Source of the DNA: Pontibacter harenae
GTDB taxonomy: Bacteria > Bacteroidota > Bacteroidia > Cytophagales > Hymenobacteraceae
Direction of reading: 5' to 3'
DNA: 64,000 nucleotides
NCBI RefSeq assembly: GCF_020907245.1
Contig: NZ_JAJJWH010000018.1
Coordinates: forward strand, 28,000 to 91,999
The notes beneath the pieces were generated by a model that worked only from the letters and a program-made list of their open reading frames with translations, did not search any database and was not told the origin of the DNA. Made by a program: the position numbers and the translations under genes. Shown in pieces: positions 56,235 to 64,000 of the stretch (its first letter is position 1; the number at the start of each line of letters is the position of its first letter).

Positions 56235-57644
56235 ATGCAGAAAACGGTAGTTATAGATGTAGTAGGTTTAACTAGATCACTTATCGGCAAAAACACGCCT
56301 TTCTTGGCCAAATGGACGGCTGATGCACAGGCTTCTTTGATTGAGCCCATGGTGCCAGGCCTTACCTGCGCCACACAATCTACTTATATAACAGGTAAAT
56401 GGCCAAAAGAGCATGGCATTGTTGCGAACGGTTGGTACTTTCGCGACGAAGATGAAGTGAAGCTCTGGCGACAGTCTAACAAGCTGGTGCAGGCTCCAAA
56501 GGTGTGGGATATTGCCAAAGCACAAAACCCGAACTTTACAGTAGCCAATATGGGCTGGTGGTACAACATGAATACCGCCGCCGACTACACCTTAACACCA
56601 CGCCCGCAGTACCTGGCTGATGGCCGCAAACTCCCTGACTGCTATACCCAACCAGCTGACCTTCGGGACAAACTACAGGCACAATTAGGCACCTTTCCGC
56701 TGTTTAACTATTGGGGACCAAAGACCTCCATTGTATCAAGTAAATGGATTGCAGATGCGTCTAAGATTACAGATAACCTGTACAACCCCACGCTTACACT
56801 CATTTACCTGCCGCACTTAGACTACAACCTTCAGCGCCTCGGCCCTGACCAAAATGCACCTCGTTTAGCGCAGGACCTGCAGGAAATAGATGCTGTTTGC
56901 GCCGACCTTATCCAGTTTTATGAAGAAAGAGGTGCACACGTCATTGTGCTGTCAGAGTATGGCATTACATCAGTAAACAACCCAGTGCACATCAATCGGG
57001 TGCTGCGAGAGCATGGGTACATAGCAGTGCGTGAAGAACGCGGCACAGAACTGTTAGATACAGCCATGAGCAAAGCTTTTGCTGTGGCCGATCATCAGGT
57101 GGCGCATGTTTACGTGCAGAACCCTGCGAATATAGCCAAAGTGAAGAAGCTCCTGCAGCAGGTACCTGGCATAGCAGAAGTGCTTGAGGGTGATGAACGA
57201 AACAAATACCACCTGGCCCACGAACGTTGCGGAGAACTGATGGCAGTAGCAGACCAAAACTCCTGGTTTACCTACTATTTCTGGCTGAACGATAAAAAGG
57301 CACCTGACTATGCCCGCATGGTAGACATCCATAAAAAGCCAGGCTACGACCCCGTAGAAATGTTTGCTGACCCGAACATCAAGTTTCTGATGCCTTTGGT
57401 TGCAGGTAAAGTACTGAAGAAGAAACTCGGCTTCCGAATGGTCATGGATATTATTCCGCTCGATGCAACTCTTATAAAAGGGTCTCATGGAAGGATTCCT
57501 GACGATAAAAACGAATGGCCAGTGCTCTTCACTAAAAACGCTAGTCAACCACTTCCTGCCACTATAGCAGCGACTGACGTTATAAATGTGATGCTATCGC
57601 AACTAAATCTGAAACCTACTACTTCAGCAGAAGTTACTGCTTAG
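56235..57644 (+). CDS. eboF: alkaline-phosphatase/nucleotide-pyrophosphatase superfamily protein, EboF
   Basis: A 469-residue cytoplasmic-looking protein of the AP superfamily. The first metal Asp is in VVIDVVGL, the nucleophile is probably a Thr in GLTCATQSTYITG, and SHGR near residue 415 is the late His motif. The PHLDYNLQRLGP block fits the NPP branch. The motif that usually reads SDHG reads SEYG here. It closes the ebo cluster. The substrate is unknown; phosphodiesters are the family norm. Confidence 0.85.
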   Translation: MQKTVVIDVVGLTRSLIGKNTPFLAKWTADAQASLIEPMVPGLTCATQSTYITGKWPKEHGIVANGWYFRDEDEVKLWRQSNKLVQAPKVWDIAKAQNPNFTVANMGWWYNMNTAADYTLTPRPQYLADGRKLPDCYTQPADLRDKLQAQLGTFPLFNYWGPKTSIVSSKWIADASKITDNLYNPTLTLIYLPHLDYNLQRLGPDQNAPRLAQDLQEIDAVCADLIQFYEERGAHVIVLSEYGITSVNNPVHINRVLREHGYIAVREERGTELLDTAMSKAFAVADHQVAHVYVQNPANIAKVKKLLQQVPGIAEVLEGDERNKYHLAHERCGELMAVADQNSWFTYYFWLNDKKAPDYARMVDIHKKPGYDPVEMFADPNIKFLMPLVAGKVLKKKLGFRMVMDIIPLDATLIKGSHGRIPDDKNEWPVLFTKNASQPLPATIAATDVINVMLSQLNLKPTTSAEVTA

Positions 57645-57694
57645 AAAAAGCAGTACATGTAGAATGTACATGCTTCTGTCATTTAGAACAGAAC

Positions 57695-57734
57695 GAGAAA
57701 TCTGGACGTACTGTATGTAATTTTCAGATTTCTC
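57695..57734. terminator. possible terminator between eboF and the broken glycosidase gene
   Basis: A 10-bp perfect stem (57695-57704 and 57725-57734) with a 20-nt loop in the convergent gap. The T-tract is poor. Confidence 0.35.
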
Positions 57735-57860
57735 CTGATGGTCGAAATGACAAAACTCATGACCATTGAGCTTAAAAGTTTAGGATTTAATTTTATATCC
57801 ACACCTAATTTGACTTTACTTCTGCTTACTCCTCTTAATCATATCAATCACCAAGCCAGA

Positions 57861-59119
57861 CTAGGTAAAGTTTTCGGCGCCGTAACCTTCCCCTGTAAAA
57901 GGGTTGTAGTATTCTCTAAATCCGCTCTTAGTGATTAACTGCTTCACGCTTTGCAAAAGCTTATCTGCTTCCTGCACGTATCCTTTTTTTAGCAGAAACT
58001 TATGTAAAAACCAATTAAACAGCACCCAAGTAGGACCCCGCCAGATATAGACAGATTCCTTCGGTTCAAAAGCAGGATCGTCTTTGGAAAGTGACGGCAA
58101 CGGATACGGAACATCAAAACCGTCCTCAGAGAAAAGATGCTTCTCCAATACCGCCTCACACACCTCTTGGGGTACATGTTGTAACAACACTGGGAAAAGT
58201 ATGGTAGCAGTGTTTATCTTCAGCTTTCGCTGCTCACGGCCAGCCAAATCATAAAAGCTTTGGCTTCTGAATCATACATACGCGTGAAAATACTTTCTTC
58301 TGTTTGGCGACAACGGGCGCGGAAAATAGAAGCATCCGCATCACCAGCAAGTTCGCAAAGCTTAGCCATAGAATCCAGGCTTTGCGCATAGATCGTGTTG
58401 AAGGCTGCATCCTTAACAAGAAACCTGTCCTGCCTATAGATCTTTTGAAGATTGTAGTTAGCGAAAAAGTTGCCTGCATCTACCTGCATCACCTTCAGGA
58501 AAAGACGCCAGTTGGCTCGCCCCTTAAAGCCCACCACAGGATCAAAACTAGCTTTCCAATCCATGCCTGATTCATAGGGCGAAATAATGGATAGTAGCCC
58601 CTCCTGCTCAAAATCACGGTTATGGGCAATCCAGTTGTAATAGGCCTTTAGTTTTGATAGTAGTTCTCGCACAAAATTTAAGTCGGAACTACACTCATAA
58701 ATTCGCTCCACTACTTGTGCTACAATGGGAGGCTGCACTAAAGCAGACATGTGTGGCTTGTGCAGGTGCCACAGTGAGGCAGGCTTAAGCTGAAAGAAGT
58801 CTGTTACTCTAGCAGGCATCAGCCGCTTCCAATAGTTCATGTGACCTACGAACCCAGTCTCCTCCTACAACAGGAAAAATGTGCGAATGTGCTTCTTTGC
58901 CATCTCATAGTCGCCCAAAGCGGTAAGCGTAAGGGCATGAAAACAGGTATCCCAGAAGTACTGAAAAGGATAGGTGCCAGGCGAAGGTTTAGTATAATGA
59001 AAAGTATAACCGCCGTTATGGCCCTCAATCTTGTTGTTATACAGCAGCTTTCGCACCTGCTGTTCTATCTCCTCGTCTGACAATACCTGACCTCCCTGCT
59101 GTTTAGGACTCTCTTTCAA
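57861..59119 (-). pseudogene. MGH1-like glycoside hydrolase, broken by a stop codon and a frameshift
   Basis: Three ORFs together give one (alpha/alpha)6-type glycosidase of about 419 residues. The first (59119 to the TAG at 58865-58867) has TYPFQYFWDTCFHALTLTALGD; the TAG lies in frame and should read CAG (Gln, giving FFLLQEETGFVGHMNYW). The second (to about 58,250) ends in a frameshift: one T is missing from a TTTTT run at about 58,256-58,260, and restoring it gives AKAFYDLAGREQRK. The third has ESVYIWRGPTWVLFNWFLHK. Such enzymes resemble mannosylglycerate or GH63-type glycosidases. One nonsense and one indel make a true pseudogene more likely than sequencing error alone. Confidence 0.85.
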
Positions 59120-59149
59120 CTGTTTTCGCTGTACCTGTTCCGTCTCTTA

Positions 59150-60740
59150 TTATTTAATGTATTCATCCCAACCTGCATAATTTTGAGTTTTTGGCCCTAC
59201 TGGTATAGACAAACCAGCTACTACAAGTCCTAACACTAAACCCGTAATCCTTAACTCTAAAGGGCTATCCTGCAAAAACCAGGGAAAAGCGGCTACAGCC
59301 AAACCTAATAGTACGTTCAGGTAACGCATCAGGCGCAGCGGCTCTCCCATACTAAAAACAGACATAACTATAATTAACGCACCTCCCAAATGGAATACAT
59401 TTGCTACGCGCTCATGAATGTTAACCCCAAAAACACCTGGAGCCGCCATCAGGGTACACCCAGTAACGTGGTTACAACCAAGGTCCAGGGGAGGCTTATG
59501 CCCCAGATAGAAGCGCTGTAAACGCTGCCTGGCTTTTGAGGGAACATCATCATTTCAGGAGCTTCGTCCTTAGCATCACTCTCTATGTTGCCGCCTTTTT
59601 GAAAATCCTCCAGAAGCTCTCCCCCTGCTTTACTTTCATTTTCATGAACTGCCCCATTGCAATCACTTCATCCACCTCCAAGGGTATCATAGGCAACATA
59701 ATAAGCGCTGCCAATAGGCAGAACGTGCACCAGGCACCAACTATGACTGGCTGGCTGATAACAAGAAGGATGTGTACCATGCCCAGCGGAATAACAAGTA
59801 TACCAAAGATGGCAACCATCCAGGGCATGGTGCGCCAGCGGGATGGAGCGCCCATCCACCCCATCAGGAACTCGAGAGTATATGCAAGGGCACCCAAGCC
59901 TGCATCTGAAACAGGCATACTATGCGACATAGCCGAATTTAGCACACGCTCGCTCTGCGCCCCGAAAAAAGGATCCCACACCGAATCGATGTACCCAAGT
60001 TGAAATGCTGCCAGGTAGCGGGATACAACCCACCCCACAAAACCCAGCACAATCATAATCCAACGCTGTGGCCAGCTAGAAGGGTTATAGCTCCAATCTG
60101 GAGGCGTATCTGGCCCCATTTTCATGTACATAATCATGTTCGGCATGCCTGGTATCAGTATGGTTAGGGCAATGATAAATGCACCCACCATGGTATCGTT
60201 GAGGTAAGCAACAGCAGAAGGTGACCAAAACAAGATCGGAGCCATCGTTAACCAAATACCTATAAAGCAACAGATCCAAATGCTGACAGGTCGGTTTGGA
60301 GTAAGGCCGCGCCAGCCAAAGAAAATAAGCAAGGCTCCGCTGATAATGTCACTCCACTTCATAAAGAGGATTCGCTGCTCTAACGAAAGCCAAACGGTCC
60401 TACCTCCAGAAGGAGCTACCGTACCAATGCTGTAGTCGAAAGTGAGCGGTGACAGCAGCACCCAAGCCCCTAGTAGAATAATCATCCAATACACCCACAG
60501 TGTTTGCATGTGGTGCATGTGCAGCATCTTCTCACGCATCTCAGGCGATATCATCATCTTGCCGCCTTTGTCGTGCCCGTTTTCGTGCTTTTCCTTATGC
60601 TGATCATTGTGGCCGTCTTCATGCATCTTTTGGTTGTGCTGCCGCAGCTGCTTCTCAGCCATGGGGCGCGTTACCCCACGCATGCCCATGCCTCCGTTCT
60701 GATGCTCTTGCTCCTTATGCTTATGGTTTTTATTTTCCAT
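59150..60740 (-). pseudogene. VKOR/SPW-domain membrane protein, broken by two frameshifts
   Basis: Joining three frames gives one membrane protein of about 530 residues. It has a His-rich cytoplasmic N-terminus (residues 5-78), an SPW-repeat part (LLGAWVLLSPLTFDYS), a VKOR-like part with the CxxC GAWCTFCLL, and a second SPW-like C-terminus (NVFHLGGALIIVMSVFSM). The first break is one A missing from an A run near 59,602-59,607 (FKKGGN becomes FKKAAT and stops at 59583). The second is one C missing from a CCCC run near 59,452-59,456 (VPLMAAPGVFG restored). Two single-base homopolymer losses could be real decay or sequencing error. Confidence 0.8.
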
Positions 60741-60907
60741 TCAAGAATGCTTTTACATGTTCTCACATCAAAACTTCTTATACGACATAGTTTCACACAG
60801 GATAATTTAAGGATTATTTGTACTATTGTAATTAGCCGTTCAAGTACTAGTAGGCGCACTAACATAAGCCTTTAAAGTGCGTAAAGAAGATACGTTGTTC
60901 GTATACA

Positions 60908-61570
60908 ATGGAAACAAATCAATTTATAGCTATGGGACTGAAAGACATTATAAATAAGGCTAAGAAGGAAATAAAGGTGCTACAGGGAGAGGAAACGAAA
61001 GACAAGCTTTTCACCAATGAAAACACTTATCCTGATGAGGCAACAGCAAAGAAAGAGTTTGAAAGAGCTAAGCGTAAACTTTTCAATATAGATGGTTGGT
61101 CTGACCTAGAGGGAATAAGTTCTACATTTATGCTATATGATAACCGTGGACGAAGAACTACGGCCTTAGAGCCTGAAGTAGGATATTATTTCAAAATAAT
61201 TTTGCCAGCCTCTGATATAGAAAACTGGGTTAAAATAGCTGATATAACTGTTCAGGACGACATGGCCCAATTTGTGGTACACCCAAGTGAAAAACCGAAA
61301 GAGTTGGGTGGAGATGAAGAAGTGATAGAACATTTCTTCATGAAAGAGGCCAGTAGTACCTTTAAGGTAGAAAGGCAAGGCAACAAACTAATTGGGTACG
61401 AGATTGGTAAACACGAAGGTATAAATAACCAAGACGAAGAAGCAGGCGACAGAGCTATGTTAAATACTGTTGTCTCGGAAGGTGGTTGGGCTGGCTTCCA
61501 GGATATTCAATGGGATAATCTTACCCGTTACCTTGTGCATCTGGATGAAGCAAAAAAAGATAATGATTAA
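60908..61570 (+). CDS. conserved hypothetical protein
   Basis: A 220-residue, charged, soluble protein without a signal peptide or membrane helix. It is mixed alpha/beta (AKKEFERAKRKLFNIDGWSDLEGISSTF; VGYYFKIILPASDIENWVKIADI). I do not recognise the family. The start may be 60908 or the ATG at 60932. It is convergent with a VKOR-like gene across a strong terminator. Confidence 0.7.
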   Translation: METNQFIAMGLKDIINKAKKEIKVLQGEETKDKLFTNENTYPDEATAKKEFERAKRKLFNIDGWSDLEGISSTFMLYDNRGRRTTALEPEVGYYFKIILPASDIENWVKIADITVQDDMAQFVVHPSEKPKELGGDEEVIEHFFMKEASSTFKVERQGNKLIGYEIGKHEGINNQDEEAGDRAMLNTVVSEGGWAGFQDIQWDNLTRYLVHLDEAKKDND

Positions 61571-61573
61571 TTA

Positions 61574-61616
61574 AGGTGCTGGGTGGCATCTGAAGGAAAG
61601 ATGTCACCCAGCACCT
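61574..61616. terminator. bidirectional intrinsic terminator
   Basis: An 18-bp stem with one G-T wobble (61574-61591 and 61599-61616) and a 7-nt loop between two convergent genes. Confidence 0.8.
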
Positions 61617-61623
61617 ACAAATA

Positions 61624-62103
61624 TCAATCGCGCCTCTTAAACAGGTTTACAAGAGGTTTTAGAGCTGCAAAATTAATGGCAGCACCTGCCACACAGTAAA
61701 TACATACTTTTTTCTGAACGGCTGTCATCGTGTACATGTATTGAGCTGCTCCTACGGCTTGGCCAAGCACTATCCCTCCAAGTAACACATCCAATATTCT
61801 CGACTGCTTTTTAAACCTTGTAGCGGCCACGGCAAGTGCCATAGTCGCAGCATATCCTCCTAAACTGATTACGCCGTCTGGCAGGCCCAGCAGTACGGCA
61901 TCTTTAGAAGTATTAACTTTTTCTGTGTCGAATAATTTGCCTGGCACGTCTGGCAGTTTTTTTATGTACCCCATCTGGAACAGAGAAATTAGGCTAAAAT
62001 CTACGATACCTGCCGCCGCCAATGCAGCAATTTGGCGGCGATATTGTGTTGCTTCACTACTGTCGCTCCGCATCTTATCTATTACGCTTGTCTCTTCTTT
62101 CAT
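61624..62103 (-). CDS. vitamin K epoxide reductase-like membrane protein
   Basis: A 159-residue protein with four predicted helices. The CxxC active site (VCIYCVAGAAIN) is present near residue 134, and the preceding VKOR block is recognisable in DTEKVNTSKDAVLLGLPDG, where the usual loop Cys is replaced by Thr. VKOR enzymes re-oxidise disulfide-forming partners in the periplasm; without the loop Cys, electron shuttling would differ. It lies close to a larger broken VKOR/SPW gene. Confidence 0.75.
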   Translation of the reverse strand: MKEETSVIDKMRSDSSEATQYRRQIAALAAAGIVDFSLISLFQMGYIKKLPDVPGKLFDTEKVNTSKDAVLLGLPDGVISLGGYAATMALAVAATRFKKQSRILDVLLGGIVLGQAVGAAQYMYTMTAVQKKVCIYCVAGAAINFAALKPLVNLFKRRD

Positions 62104-62331
62104 AGCTTCATTTTATTAATGCTTACGCCTTAAAACAACAGGAGTTCATCTGTGGTTAGCGGTAATATCAAATCAAAGAATATCTGTATAAGTCAAAACA
62201 CTAACTGCAACTGCTATTCTGCTCAGCAATTTTACACATACCAAAAACTCTTTCTTTAATGAAACAAGTGATACGATAACTCCTTTTGTAACAAAGGCGT
62301 AAGTACAGCAATAAATTAGGAACAGAGAACT

Positions 62332-63354
62332 ATGAAACAAAAAGAAGCACATAATACAAAAAGCCGAGGCGTTGTAGTGGTAACAGGCGCTTCGGCAGGT
62401 CTTGGTCGTACTATTGCGCGAGAGTTCGCAAAAGAAGGGTACGACCTGGCTTTGCTAGCCAGAGGCAAAGAAGGCCTTAAGGGAGCCAAAAGAGAAGTAG
62501 AAGAAATGGGAAGAAGAGCTGTATACTTCCAGGTTGATGTAGCTGATGCTCAGGCTGTAGAAGAGGCCGCCGCGAAAACTGAAGAGCAGTTAGGCGAAAT
62601 AACCATATGGGTAAACAACGCCATGAACAGCGTTTTCAGCCCTGTGAAAGAAATGGAGCCAGCTGACTACAAAAGGGTAACGGAGGTAACTTACCTGGGC
62701 CAGGTTTATGGTACGCTATCAGCGCTAAAAAGAATGCTGCCAAGGGACCGTGGATCTATCATTCTAGTTGGGTCTGCTCTTGCCTACCGTGGTATACCTT
62801 TACAGTCAGCTTACTGCGGCTCTAAGCATGCCATAGAAGGCTTCTTTGATTCTTTGCGTGCTGAACTGATACATGATAAAAGTAAGGTAAAAGTAACGAT
62901 GGTGCAGCTACCTGCTATGAACACCACACAGTTTGGTTTTGTGAAAACGCGCCTGCCGAACAAACCAAAACCAATGGGCAAGATATACCAGCCTGAAGTA
63001 GCAGCCAGAGCTATTGTGTTTGCAGCACACAATAATCGTAGAGAGATATTTGTAGGTTATCCTACCGTACAGGCAATTGTAGGAGATAAGATTGCCCCAG
63101 GCCTAGGAGATTATGTGTTAGCAAAGGGTGGCATCAAGGGCCAGCAGACAGATGTGCCTGAAGATCCGAACCGCAAGCACAACTTATGGGAACCTATACC
63201 TGGCGACCATGGTGCCCACGGAACCTTTGGTGACCAATCTACAAACTTTAGCCCTGAACTATGGGTAAGCATGAACAGAAATAAATTATTGGCAGGTGCA
63301 TTGGCTATAGGAGGATTAGTATTAGGACGTATGTTAGCCAATAAAGATGATTAA
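62332..63354 (+). CDS. SDR-family NAD(P)-dependent oxidoreductase
   Basis: A 340-residue short-chain dehydrogenase with the cofactor motif TGASAGLG (residues 18-25), catalytic Ser148, Tyr161 and Lys165 (GSAL and YCGSK), and the NNAM variant of NNAG. It extends beyond the normal 250-residue SDR length, with a Gly-rich C-terminal helix (about 317-334) that may be membrane-bound. The substrate is unknown. A very strong terminator follows. Confidence 0.88.
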   Translation: MKQKEAHNTKSRGVVVVTGASAGLGRTIAREFAKEGYDLALLARGKEGLKGAKREVEEMGRRAVYFQVDVADAQAVEEAAAKTEEQLGEITIWVNNAMNSVFSPVKEMEPADYKRVTEVTYLGQVYGTLSALKRMLPRDRGSIILVGSALAYRGIPLQSAYCGSKHAIEGFFDSLRAELIHDKSKVKVTMVQLPAMNTTQFGFVKTRLPNKPKPMGKIYQPEVAARAIVFAAHNNRREIFVGYPTVQAIVGDKIAPGLGDYVLAKGGIKGQQTDVPEDPNRKHNLWEPIPGDHGAHGTFGDQSTNFSPELWVSMNRNKLLAGALAIGGLVLGRMLANKDD

Positions 63355-63364
63355 CAGGTAAAAA

Positions 63365-63414
63365 AATAAGCCTTCTGGGCAGCATTGGCTAAGATGCTGC
63401 CCAGAAGGCTTATT
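63365..63414. terminator. strong intrinsic terminator after the SDR gene
   Basis: A perfect 21-bp stem (63365-63385 and 63394-63414) with an 8-nt loop and A/T outer arms, the longest terminator stem in the window. Confidence 0.85.
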
Positions 63415-63479
63415 CTAAAGCACTAGCAATATAAGCTAGTGAAATAAGAGAAAGAGTGAATTACTGCAGTAGTGACATC

Positions 63480-63749
63480 CTACTGCAAAACAGAATACAG
63501 TTTTCTAGACTTAACACTCAAAGAAAACCATTCATAGTTGTTTTTAAGTGAATAAAAATTACTGCCTTCTACTACTCCGTTCATACCTCTTTCGGTAAGA
63601 ACATCTGCCAAAGCCTGATCTTTTACATCAAAAGAATCATAAACAAGTCCCTCTTTAATGAAAGAACATGTGATGCCTGAGTTGTGATTTTTGAAAATAA
63701 GTGTGTTACTGTTTTCTAGCCCTTTGTGTAGTCTGTCTAACTCTTCCAT
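63480..63749 (-). CDS. small hypothetical protein
   Basis: An 89-residue soluble protein with one Cys and no signal peptide or membrane helix. I do not recognise it. The ORF has an acceptable start and good codon use, and a terminator lies just beyond its 3' end, so it is probably real. The last 250 bp of the window beyond it (63,750-64,000) show no gene. Confidence 0.55.
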   Translation of the reverse strand: MEELDRLHKGLENSNTLIFKNHNSGITCSFIKEGLVYDSFDVKDQALADVLTERGMNGVVEGSNFYSLKNNYEWFSLSVKSRKLYSVLQ

Positions 63750-64000
63750 AAATGCGTTGTTTAAATACAGTTTAAATTACAAAATAATTCAATTAAATGT
63801 AAAATTGTTTAAGTAAAAAGCAATAAAAACTTAGTAAAAATAAGATTTATGCACTTTTGTATCACTTTACCAACTATGAATTGCACTAAATAAAATGTAT
63901 TATAGGTTATTAAGGCTAATTTTTGAACGCTTCCGTTGTATCTAAAACCACGCGTTACTCCCAATGCCGTCAACTTAAGGATTTACAGTACTGGTCTTTT

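Noticed and set aside
58865..58867. Stop-codon readthrough (amber recoding) in the glycoside hydrolase gene
   Set aside because: There is no suppressor or pyrrolysine system in view, and the same gene carries an independent frameshift.

Overview
The window looks like a chromosome segment from a member of the Bacteroidota, most likely order Cytophagales, family Hymenobacteraceae (Pontibacter-like). The evidence is a short 287-residue primary sigma factor, promoters of the TTG-N19-21-TAnnTTTG type, almost no Shine-Dalgarno sequences, a bacillithiol deacetylase (bshB1), a Bacteroidota-type HYC_CC_PP/CusA/DUF3347 metal-efflux cluster, a small histone-H1-like protein and an ebo cluster. The genus is inferred; no rRNA gene is present.

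Region 1 (1-31,130) is core chromosome. It holds a partial subtilase, a lipoprotein and mnmA; a TrpF-like protein that lacks the catalytic Cys; and a secreted esterase. A long minus-strand operon follows (TPR protein, outer-membrane barrel, HU/SPOR protein, ExbB, ExbD, TonB, folC, trmB). Then come holA, a MacB-type permease, tyrS, a histone-H1-like protein, an alpha-oxoamine synthase, a biotin carboxylase, bshB1, an M23/LysM peptidase, trxB, rpoD, pnp, rpsO, an LptF/G permease, a START-like protein and a tRNA-Met gene with a clear promoter.

Region 2 (about 31,114-37,660) is a 6.5-kb AT-rich integrated element in the 3' end of tRNA-Met. It is bounded by a 17-bp direct repeat (the att core) and carries matching 18-bp putative integrase arm sites just inside each end. 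It encodes a tyrosine integrase, an excisionase-like HTH protein, a ribbon-helix-helix protein too short for routine ORF calling, an RstA/Rep_trans-like replication initiator beside a candidate origin, and a restriction-modification pair: a PvuII-type N4-cytosine methyltransferase and a winged-helix plus Mrr-like nuclease. I see no structural, packaging or conjugation genes, so it looks like a minimal integrative rolling-circle element whose cargo is R-M.

Region 3 (37,661-50,476) holds a small basic secreted protein, a 724-bp gene-poor stretch with a perfect 20-bp hairpin, an orphan four-PAS histidine kinase, and a copper/silver efflux cluster (HYC_CC_PP, cusA, cusC, two cusB paralogues, DUF3347 protein). 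cusA is split by a one-base frameshift, and the two cusB genes share a nearly identical 5' end.

Region 4 (50,477-57,644) is a complete six-gene ebo cluster (eboA-F) behind a 38-bp AT-rich palindrome and a plausible promoter. It is known from cyanobacteria (scytonemin precursor export), pseudomonads and algal endosymbionts, but its metabolite here is unknown.

Region 5 (57,645-64,000) has two adjacent broken genes: an MGH1-like glycoside hydrolase with one nonsense codon and one frameshift, and a VKOR/SPW membrane protein with two frameshifts. After them come an unrecognised protein, a second VKOR-like protein, an SDR oxidoreductase and a small unknown protein. Three of the four frame breaks in the window's broken genes beyond the nonsense codon lie in homopolymer runs and the fourth (cusA) in a short A run, so sequencing error must be excluded before calling them pseudogenes.
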